From: CAYNNP01 sp964398215
Lineage (GTDB): Bacteria > Planctomycetota > Planctomycetia > Pirellulales > Pirellulaceae
DNA length: 23,474 nucleotides
Direction of reading: 5' to 3'
Assembly: GCA_964398215.1 (NCBI GenBank)
Contig: CAYNNP010000082.1
Coordinates: forward strand, 1 to 23,474
The notes beneath the pieces were generated by a model, which worked only from the letters and a program-made list of their open reading frames with translations, made no database searches and had not been told where the DNA came from. Positions 7,801 through 15,230 of the stretch are shown in pieces. Within the stretch, counting starts at the first letter, position 1; each line of letters begins with the position of its first letter. The position numbers were made by a program, and so were the translations under genes.

Positions 7801-9787
7801 GATCGATATCGAAGCGAATCTTGGCCAAGTCACCTTAAGTTCCGTGCTTGGAATTGGTGATTCCAACGCCCTGGAAGCTTCCATCGGCTCGTTACTGGCA
7901 AATGTTTCCGATACTGGCACGATTGAACTGATCGAGACAGACGACCTAGTGCTCAGCCAACTGCTAACAAACGACGGAAGAATCGAGGTCAGCGCTGGCG
8001 GCACGATCACCGCAGACCAAGTCATCTCCAATAACGCCAGTTCGTTAGACGAACCTACGGCCGTTGGCGAGGACACTCGAGACATACAGCTGATTACAAA
8101 CGGCATTCAATCCGACATTTTGGTCGGAGAGATCACGGTGTTAGGTGGCGCGGACGTGTTTCTTTTTGCCGGCGACGACATCCGCGATACGGACGTCGAT
8201 GACACGAATCGTTTACGTGCTGACGACCTTTTCCTGGATGCGGGCAATGGCACTGCTGATGGTGCAAACGCAATTGAACTGACGACCGAAATCAATGATC
8301 TGCAAGCGACTGTTAGCGGAAGTAGCCGAGGTGATTTGGTTATCAACGAGATCGATTCGTTGACCTTGGCGAGTTCCGACACCGGTAGCGATTCAGACAG
8401 CATCGTTACGTCGAATGGCGAAATACGGATCCGCGCAGCAGGCGACTTGCGGATCGCTGACCCGGATGTCGGCAATGAAGGCTTGGACCGCCAAGCCGAT
8501 ATTGAATTGTTAGCAGGAGGCGATAACGGACGAATCAACTTATTCTCCACGAACGAAATTGAGTTTGCGGACGGTGTTGTGCTCACTGCGGCGCAGTCGT
8601 CGGCAGGCGCAGTGACATTGGACGCTGCGGATATTACGTTGGGCGAAACGATTGAAATCAACACCGGTGACGGGATTGGAATCGCGCGTGTATTTTCACC
8701 ACGACCAGATTTTGAATTGACTGACACCGCCTTCTTCGACGCAACCACAGTGTCAACCAATATCCTGGAACAAGCCGCGATTAACGATGCGACGGGGATT
8801 TTGACGTTGGAGATTGGCAACGAAGGCGAACGAGGGCTTTCGATCAATATTGATTGGGGCGGACGCGTGGACCGGTTCCAACAAATCGATGGACTCTCCG
8901 GCGATGCGCCGCCAGTGAACATCGCCCACACGTATCTTGAAGCCGACATTTTGGATTCGCAGTTGAATAGTCGAAACGCTGCAACCGATCCGATTGAAGT
9001 AAGGTTTTCGGTACGCCATCACGAATCAATCTTGGTAAATGGACTCACGGTTACTCAAGGCGATGGCGAAACCGAACAGATCGAAGGCGAATTGGTTTCT
9101 TCCACCGACAATCCATTTACTCAAGAATCCGGTACGGCGGCGACATTAGAAAATGGTGAAGCAAGTTTTATCATTCCGGCACTTTCGATTCCGGTCGCGT
9201 TTTTTCCTGTCCGTGATGTGATTCCCGAAACCGAAGAGCCAGTCACATTCACGCGTTCCGAAGTAACCGTTGTGGTCTCACAAAGCTCTTTTGAAACTTC
9301 AGAGGCCTCGGCGACACAGAGTACAACGCGAGAGGAATATTTCCAAATACGGGTGCTGTCGCCTGACCCGAATGGTGACGACCTTGCGGAGCCAACGCGT
9401 TTGCCGGACGATATTCTGGACGGAAACAAACTTGGAAAGCTGTTTTCGAGTCTGCCCGATGGACAGTACGAAATCGAATACGTTCTTGGGGACGGCAATG
9501 AGCGTTCGATCCTAAAAGTTGACCTGCGCGACGGCAAACCGACGGCTCCTATCGAAGATCTTGACGGCGGCCAACTCCGACTGCGTCTTTTGGACAGCAA
9601 TGATTCAACACGTGAAGACACTGGCGAAAACGAGAGTGCCAGTGCGCCGAGCCCGCAAGACGCTTCTGTCTTGGAGCAGACGATTGAAAGTAACTTGGTT
9701 TCAGAACGGGCGCGTTTGGCGTTCGAGTCGCAACCGCGTTTGTCTGCTGCGAACCGAATGTTAGCGAGGCTTGCAAGGCTGAACTAA
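4856..9787 (+). CDS. Giant LEPR-motif surface or secreted beta-rich protein (adhesin-like)
   Basis: This is a 1643-aa acidic protein. A basic N-terminus leads to LEPRFVLNA at residues 34-42, the LEPR motif of planctomycete extracellular proteins. Residues about 88-242 resemble an autotransporter-associated beta-strand (passenger) repeat: TLNPGQNPGDSG, then LLQIDISG, DQIAIN, and finally YAGGDGNDVSLF. LNGGGGNDGFVLDG near 440 resembles a single RTX-type calcium turn. About 500-1290 is a long series of degenerate 'GSI.L.A...I' strands like haemagglutinin-type beta-helices. A distinct C-terminal part (about 1300-1643) ends with LPDGQYEIEYVLGDG, VDLRDGKP and a basic tail (ANRMLARLARLN). No outer-membrane beta-barrel is present. 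In-frame TGA at 4850 forces a start at GTG 4856 or later; GTG 4880 is the alternative. The kinase gene follows after 11 nt. Confidence 0.85.
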   Translation: MRTFVNRIVSRGTKQSCPQPIRKQRQYVPHARTLEPRFVLNATAALNPLGQLVISDTSDCSDFSVSGSIGAGASDVIVSSGVQLTGSGQIATNTIVESGATLNPGQNPGDSGQFIVDSLEMAPNSLLQIDISGSLPGVTHDQIAINTADATDGSVDIDGALLEVSFIGTASSLPATEFVVLANDGSDNINGRFSTFQATDGTTLSTARVLNEGDLLFASGAGVDRDIFLSYAGGDGNDVSLFTTGQFGLQSQGVTLIERVGANLEFRQGTTLANAQAASRLIRSASSLSAINISGTAGDDLVQVDLHNWFDANNSVDTINFVGDEFSGDVDQLQLIDSVGDTQIDSVTYTIGSAEAGTLLVTESSSDGPSLQIRFSEIESVQQDIVAANVTANFSSSNDDVSINAIGSSVGEVNMLQIESDGQSGSEITFRNPADSLRLNGGGGNDGFVLDGFAAGFDAELLIDGESGADQILQTTDLVGIRDVNFIAEQITINGDIISSPNTDVTLSSGGSVLVASGSEIRTGLGSILVEAVDQVVTTGSLLQSESDDTAVTIRGANSVAVGDLIAISGTVAIGENTSTVGSISQSAGDRVVADRLVIHSVSTVDLVSADNEIQFIDTLRATGDVQLVNSTDEIQLSNVVADGSLGLTTDGSIFISEPGIDVANTVELFAGDSINAIAGTTNHISANQINLQATSGDIGLNEPIDVNAQVIVNAQTQASERTINIVSDRVLPLGIIQAIGGNVTLKGLQIEDASDDGVIDIQADRIQLDAENGIGNGGSVELDSVQELFAATDSGGISIDSFVTETSTVSLTADSGEIRFTQSGQQLLEIANAANASGDIRIANQDGSVNVLGGPENTIDVGGSGAIQVSALGTDSSIDIQGIVQSDLGDVELLADGSLTFAATANVNSTDGSVRLLADQDADQQGLIAMQDGAQVDSGLGSIELLAHQDITLSSIRSASTGDAIVVRSLAGQIVDNGDTLIDIEANLGQVTLSSVLGIGDSNALEASIGSLLANVSDTGTIELIETDDLVLSQLLTNDGRIEVSAGGTITADQVISNNASSLDEPTAVGEDTRDIQLITNGIQSDILVGEITVLGGADVFLFAGDDIRDTDVDDTNRLRADDLFLDAGNGTADGANAIELTTEINDLQATVSGSSRGDLVINEIDSLTLASSDTGSDSDSIVTSNGEIRIRAAGDLRIADPDVGNEGLDRQADIELLAGGDNGRINLFSTNEIEFADGVVLTAAQSSAGAVTLDAADITLGETIEINTGDGIGIARVFSPRPDFELTDTAFFDATTVSTNILEQAAINDATGILTLEIGNEGERGLSINIDWGGRVDRFQQIDGLSGDAPPVNIAHTYLEADILDSQLNSRNAATDPIEVRFSVRHHESILVNGLTVTQGDGETEQIEGELVSSTDNPFTQESGTAATLENGEASFIIPALSIPVAFFPVRDVIPETEEPVTFTRSEVTVVVSQSSFETSEASATQSTTREEYFQIRVLSPDPNGDDLAEPTRLPDDILDGNKLGKLFSSLPDGQYEIEYVLGDGNERSILKVDLRDGKPTAPIEDLDGGQLRLRLLDSNDSTREDTGENESASAPSPQDASVLEQTIESNLVSERARLAFESQPRLSAANRMLARLARLN

Positions 9788-9798
9788 CAAGAAACATC

Positions 9799-12700
9799 AT
9801 GCCAATCGACGAATCAACATACGAAGAAAGCGACGAAAATGAAACGCCAGGTTTCAGCTTAGATCCTGCGCTCGAAAACCTAGAGGATTCTGACGCTCCG
9901 GAAGCAGAAGATGGAGTGACCATCGGCGAAACAGTTGTCCTTGGCGATAATCGCGACACAGAGTCTGCGATTGAACCACCCAAGTCGTTCGATATTCCGA
10001 ACCCGCCAACTTCGGATGAACAAACACTCGACTTTCGAAGCTTGGCTGCAAAAGGTGGGCTCCCAGCAGCCGCTGACATTGCTGACCTAGCCGACTATGT
10101 TGGGACCGTCCAGCTCAAAGGTGACCTTCCGCCCAGTGACAGCGATCACGAACTGGAACTTGACAGCAATCATACGCAGCGCACGATCAACCCAAGACAA
10201 CTGTCTCCCGAGGAAGCCGAGCTTTGGGAGTCTTTGGCTGGAACTTTCAGCGGCGATTCAACGCGTCACATTCCCGCGATCGAACGATCCTTTAGCGAAA
10301 CCAAGCTACACATTCGTCCTCGCCAGATGGTCACGCCGCGGGCTGATGCCGATGTGCCCGCCGACTATCGCTTGGTGCGATTGCTAGGCCGTGGTGGAAT
10401 GGGAAATGTGTTTTTAGCGAAACAGCAATCACTCGATCGAGTGATCGCGATCAAGATCATAAAACCACTGGAAGACAAGAAACGCAAACAGCTCGAAAAG
10501 AAAGGCAGACTTGGAAAGGTCGAAGCCGATCGACGGCACCAGTTTCTTTCCGAAGCGGTCGTCACAGGTGACTTGGACCACCCCAATATCGTTCCGATTT
10601 ACGATATTGCATTGACGCCCGACAACACGCTGTTTTACGGAATGAAGCGTGTTGTTGGCACGCCGTGGTCCCATGTGATCAAAGAAAAAACGCTAGGCGA
10701 GAACCTAGAGATCTTCCTGAAAGTTTGTGACGCTGTTGGTTTCGCTCATACACGTGGTGTTGTCCACCGCGACATCAAACCCGAAAACGTGATGCTTGGC
10801 GATTTCGGTGTCGTGATGGTCATGGACTGGGGCATGGCGCTCGCGAAACCTTCGTTCGAAAAACTTGATTCAATTGCCCACACCGCTGGGCTCGGTGGAA
10901 CGCCAGCTTTCATGGCTCCCGAGATGGCGCTCGGTCCCGTCGACAGCATTCAGCCGCAAAGCGATGTCTATTTGTTGGGCGGAACCCTTTTCCTAATGAT
11001 CACGGGTACGCCGCCGCACCAAGCCGCAACTGTCCGTGAATGCGTTCGTGCTGCGGCAAAGAACGAAATCGTTCCGACTGAACCGAAACACCAAGGTGAA
11101 TTGTTAGACATCGCGATGAAAGCCTTGGCGACACTTCCCGCGGACCGCTACCAATCAGTGCTTGAACTGCAAGCTGCCGTTCGTGAGTATCAATCACACG
11201 CCGAAAGTATCGCTCTTGCCCGCAAAGCCAACTCGGATTTGGCCAACGCAATTGGCAAACGAAGTTACGAGAATTTTTCTCGAGCAACGTATCGTTTTGA
11301 AGAAGCGATCGAATTGTGGCCTCAAAATACTACCGCAATTAGCGGTCTTGCGAAAACGCGAATCGCGCACGCCGAAGCCGCCTACAGCAACAATGACTAT
11401 GAGCTTGGGCTGTCGATCTTGGATGCCCAAGAATCCGAGCATCAACTGACGATCGAGAAACTTAATCATGGCCTGAAAGAACGCGAATCCAAGAATGTCC
11501 GACTAACGTTGATGCGTCGTGTTGCCGCCGCCATGCTTGCCTTCATTCTTGTTGGTGGCGCGATTGCATTGTTCTTTATCATTCAACAGCGAAACAGCGC
11601 GATCGCATCCAAGGACGCTGCCGTCGCATCGGAGCAGGCAGCCGTCGCGTCAGAGGCGGTAGCAAAGGAAGCAACGCTTGCTGAAAAGGCCAGCCGAGCA
11701 GAAGAGAAACGGCAACGAGAGATAGCGGAAACGAATGCTAGGATCGCAGAGCAGAATGCCCAAAAAGCGGCGGAGGCGGAGAAGATAGCGAAAGCGCAAA
11801 CGAAGGTTGCGAACCAAGCGACAGAGGAAGCGAAAGAATTAGCGAAGAAAGAGCAAAAGGCCAAGATCGAGGCAGAAGAAGAAAGGCTGCGTGCGGTCCA
11901 GTTGGCCGCCAGCGAAGAAAAACAACGCAAAATTGCTGACCGCGAAAAACAGAAAGCGGACTACGAAGTCTATCTTTCAAAAATCGGTTTGGCCAAAGCC
12001 CGTGTCGAGGGCAACGAGTTTGTTGACGCTCGCCGAATCCTTCTCTCGCTGCAAACGCAACGTGGAAGTCGTGGCCTTGGTTGGGAATGGCGATGGTTAT
12101 GGCGGCAATCAAATTTGTCACAGCAAGTTCATAAAACTGATGACGCAATCGTTGGTCTGGCCGCCCATCCCACTCGCAAGCAGGTCTTTGTGGTCCTGGA
12201 AAATGGTGCCGTACAAACGGTTGATCTGGACAACGCAAAATCGATTCCCACAAACTTATTGGCGGGTAAAACACGGTACACCTGCGTCAGCATTTCTCCA
12301 AACGCTCGGTGGCTGGCGCTCGCATCGGCCGCTGGAACGATCGACATCTGGGACGTTGCCAACAAGCGCCCGGCGATGAAGTTGACGGGACACGAAGCTT
12401 CGGTCAACGATCTGGTTTTTGAATCAGACACTCGTTTGATCTCAGGTTCAGACGACCGAACGATCCGAGTTTGGAATCCTCAGTCTGGCAAGCAACTCGC
12501 TTCCTGCTGGCACATCGCGCCAGTCAAACGCATCGATTCCGCTCGCGTGAACAACCGGCAGATCGTCGTGTCCGCAATTTCGGATCGTCAATCGGGCCGC
12601 GCTGTTGTCTGGGAATACAACCCAGGGGCCAGCAAGCTGATTCGCGTTGGCGAGTTTCTCCAGCACAAGGATCCTGTTACATCGATCGCACTTTCGGCCG

Positions 12701-15225
12701 CTTCGGGATTGGTTGCCAGCGGCGATCGCGCCGGTAACGTATTGGTCTGGAATCCGACCGCGACCCAAAAGACTGACTATGCCACCGCAATCACTGACGC
12801 TGTGCAACAACTGGATTCCGCTCCGGCCAAGAAAGCAGATCAAAAACGTGTTCCAAGTTCTCGGCTGATTGACGCTTCCTTAAAGTCATCGACGAAATAT
12901 GCTTCGACATTTTCACTAACACCAAATCGCGAGCCGACCGTCGCTCACGTTGACGCGATTGAATCGATCGGTTTCAGCGCCGATGGAACACGCTTGGTCA
13001 CGTCGTCTGACGATTACACAGTGAAAGTATGGGACGTGAAAAAACGTTCGGTTGAAAAAACGCTGAAGGGTCATGGCGGCTGGGTAACTAGTGCATCTTT
13101 CCTGGGTTCAATGAACGACAAACTGGTTTCCGTATCACGTGACAAATCCGTTCGAACTTGGAATATCGATTCCTACATCGGTTCAACTAGCACGCTAACG
13201 AATGCTCAGGCCGCTCCCAACAAAAAACCAATTCAGGCCAACCCGCATTCAGATCAAATCCTCTCCGCCAGCCTTGACGCGTCGGGCACTCGCGTCGTCA
13301 CTTCTTCGCGCGATCAAACCGCCCGAGTATTACTGATCGATCCGCAAACCCTGCGGTTCTCGAAGGTGACGCAATTGCAAGACAACGAGCAAGACTCGCT
13401 TGCCGACGAAGATCGATTGAGCGAAGGGACTGCGTTTCTGGCAATGTCGGTGGCGGTCGATCGAGTTCACAATCGGCTGTACGTTGGCAGCGCCGACGCA
13501 ACGGTTCGCGCATGGGATTTGAATCGAGGAACCGAGATCAGCCAAGCTACCGGAACGGGGCTCAACACGATTATTGCCATATCTGCTGACGGGTCGCGGA
13601 TGCTGACTTCCGCAAGCTCCCAGGATGTGAAAGCGATTCTGTGGCAGATTGATCCGCTAGGAAACGATTCACCAAAACGACTTCATTCACTTCGAGGCCA
13701 CGACCAAGCCGTCACGGCGTTCGCCATTTCGCCCAACGGAAAGTACATTTTCACCGGCGACCGGATTGGCTTGGGCGTGCTATGGGATGCACAAACGGGT
13801 AAACCATTGGGGCGGCGATTCGAGAATTGGCAAGGCTTTCGTATCAACTCAGTCGCTTTTTCCGCTGACGGCCAACGCATCATTGTGGCCGGTGATGATC
13901 ACCAAGTAAGCGTCATTGATCTGCGAACTCGTGAACTTGTCAAACGCATGAGACATAGCGGGCCAGTGGTTGCACTTTCGCTTTCTGCCGATGGTCAATA
14001 TGCAGCAACGATCAGCGAGAATCGAAATCAATCGCAAGTGACATCGATTGCTACGTTCTGGAGCCTAAAGAATGGAGCGTCTACCAAGCTGGATCAAATG
14101 TCGCATCGTATTTCTGGCGGCGCCGGCAAGCGAATAGCGACAAAGCGTTTCAATAGCATCGAATTTGGAACGCAAAACTCGATCGTCGCACTGAGCACTT
14201 CCGCTGCGGGCAACACGCCTGGAACGATCCAGCTTTTCAATGTCCAAGATTTGCGAACGGGAGTTTCCAAACCGAAAACCATTTCTCTACCTGCACGATT
14301 GAGTTCCGCTCAGGTCGCGATGCCTATGAACAATCGCGAACTGATCACTTTGTGTGGCGACGCAGCATTCAAGTGGGACTTGCAATCATTGGTGCACACG
14401 ACCAGCTACCGATCGCACGCAGCGGTTACCAAAGCCAGCTTTTCCTTTGACGGGCGGTTCGTGGCCACCGGCAGCCGAAGCGTAAAGATCTGGGACACAG
14501 CAACCGGTATCGCCGTCGGCAAACTCGAAAGTCCGCACCAAGGAATCGTTCAAGCCCTGCAGTTTTCGCCAAAGGGCCCTGGTTACTTATTTGCAACGGC
14601 GGGCAACGACGGCGCTGTCTACGTTTGGAATTGGAACCCCCAAACCAAACAGTTCGACAAAATTCGCAACTTGGATTTGCAGCCTGACGCAGACAACTTC
14701 GCCGTTCACATACACGATCTTTCTTTCGATCCAACTGGTCGCCGGCTGCTGTTGGCAGGATCCCAAGGAACGATTCGTTTGTGGCCCGCTATCAACAACG
14801 AGGCCCCAATCGAATTGGATCTCAATGTGTCGGCGGCCATGACTTGTAGCGCAATTTCAAGCGATGGCAAATGGCTGGCAGTTGGTGGTGACGACAAGAT
14901 TGCTAGGATGTGGCCGATGGATAAGATTGGTCAAAAAGATGTCTTGCCGTTCGTGTTTCAAGGCCATGCGGATTTGATTGAAGACATTCATATCGTGACT
15001 GACGGCACATCGCAGGTCCGTTTGCTAACGGCTTCGCGCGACAAGTCCTCGCGAGTCTGGGATCCTTACCTGGAAGGCGATGGAGTTGGCCGCGAAATCA
15101 TCTCGTTGCGCCGGCACACCCAAGGTGTCACAGCGATCGATGCGACAGATGATGGACGTTTGGTGATGACTGCGGGTCGCGACGGATCAGTGATCTTGTG
15201 GCCAGCGAATCGACCGCCAAATTAG
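9799..15225 (+). CDS. Transmembrane Ser/Thr protein kinase with C-terminal WD40 propellers
   Basis: This 1808-aa protein starts with an acidic, probably disordered region (1-186). A Hanks-type kinase domain covers about 188-465: glycine loop GRGGMG at 197-202, Lys219 in VIAIK, catalytic HRDIKPEN at 323-330, Asp343 in MDWG, and GTPAFMAPE. The magnesium motif is DWG, not DFG, as is common in planctomycete kinases. TPR-like helices follow, including YRFEEAIELWPQN. One membrane helix lies near 575-597 and an Ala/Glu/Lys-rich coiled coil at about 598-730. About 19 WD40-like repeats fill 770-1808, with blades such as LTGHEASVNDL...SDDRTIRVWNP and a last one ending SVILWPANRP. The kinase would be cytoplasmic and the propellers periplasmic, or the reverse. 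The gene lies 11 nt after the LEPR gene, so the two are probably co-transcribed. It ends 5 nt from a convergent gene. Confidence 0.92.
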   Translation: MPIDESTYEESDENETPGFSLDPALENLEDSDAPEAEDGVTIGETVVLGDNRDTESAIEPPKSFDIPNPPTSDEQTLDFRSLAAKGGLPAAADIADLADYVGTVQLKGDLPPSDSDHELELDSNHTQRTINPRQLSPEEAELWESLAGTFSGDSTRHIPAIERSFSETKLHIRPRQMVTPRADADVPADYRLVRLLGRGGMGNVFLAKQQSLDRVIAIKIIKPLEDKKRKQLEKKGRLGKVEADRRHQFLSEAVVTGDLDHPNIVPIYDIALTPDNTLFYGMKRVVGTPWSHVIKEKTLGENLEIFLKVCDAVGFAHTRGVVHRDIKPENVMLGDFGVVMVMDWGMALAKPSFEKLDSIAHTAGLGGTPAFMAPEMALGPVDSIQPQSDVYLLGGTLFLMITGTPPHQAATVRECVRAAAKNEIVPTEPKHQGELLDIAMKALATLPADRYQSVLELQAAVREYQSHAESIALARKANSDLANAIGKRSYENFSRATYRFEEAIELWPQNTTAISGLAKTRIAHAEAAYSNNDYELGLSILDAQESEHQLTIEKLNHGLKERESKNVRLTLMRRVAAAMLAFILVGGAIALFFIIQQRNSAIASKDAAVASEQAAVASEAVAKEATLAEKASRAEEKRQREIAETNARIAEQNAQKAAEAEKIAKAQTKVANQATEEAKELAKKEQKAKIEAEEERLRAVQLAASEEKQRKIADREKQKADYEVYLSKIGLAKARVEGNEFVDARRILLSLQTQRGSRGLGWEWRWLWRQSNLSQQVHKTDDAIVGLAAHPTRKQVFVVLENGAVQTVDLDNAKSIPTNLLAGKTRYTCVSISPNARWLALASAAGTIDIWDVANKRPAMKLTGHEASVNDLVFESDTRLISGSDDRTIRVWNPQSGKQLASCWHIAPVKRIDSARVNNRQIVVSAISDRQSGRAVVWEYNPGASKLIRVGEFLQHKDPVTSIALSAASGLVASGDRAGNVLVWNPTATQKTDYATAITDAVQQLDSAPAKKADQKRVPSSRLIDASLKSSTKYASTFSLTPNREPTVAHVDAIESIGFSADGTRLVTSSDDYTVKVWDVKKRSVEKTLKGHGGWVTSASFLGSMNDKLVSVSRDKSVRTWNIDSYIGSTSTLTNAQAAPNKKPIQANPHSDQILSASLDASGTRVVTSSRDQTARVLLIDPQTLRFSKVTQLQDNEQDSLADEDRLSEGTAFLAMSVAVDRVHNRLYVGSADATVRAWDLNRGTEISQATGTGLNTIIAISADGSRMLTSASSQDVKAILWQIDPLGNDSPKRLHSLRGHDQAVTAFAISPNGKYIFTGDRIGLGVLWDAQTGKPLGRRFENWQGFRINSVAFSADGQRIIVAGDDHQVSVIDLRTRELVKRMRHSGPVVALSLSADGQYAATISENRNQSQVTSIATFWSLKNGASTKLDQMSHRISGGAGKRIATKRFNSIEFGTQNSIVALSTSAAGNTPGTIQLFNVQDLRTGVSKPKTISLPARLSSAQVAMPMNNRELITLCGDAAFKWDLQSLVHTTSYRSHAAVTKASFSFDGRFVATGSRSVKIWDTATGIAVGKLESPHQGIVQALQFSPKGPGYLFATAGNDGAVYVWNWNPQTKQFDKIRNLDLQPDADNFAVHIHDLSFDPTGRRLLLAGSQGTIRLWPAINNEAPIELDLNVSAAMTCSAISSDGKWLAVGGDDKIARMWPMDKIGQKDVLPFVFQGHADLIEDIHIVTDGTSQVRLLTASRDKSSRVWDPYLEGDGVGREIISLRRHTQGVTAIDATDDGRLVMTAGRDGSVILWPANRPPN

Positions 15226-15230
15226 AACTG

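Noticed and set aside
8107..8949. 280-aa minus-strand open frame inside the LEPR gene, rich in Ser, Pro and Ile
   Set aside because: It is antisense to a strongly supported beta-rich protein, has no recognisable domain, and its composition is what the reverse of Asp/Glu/Thr-rich codons yields.
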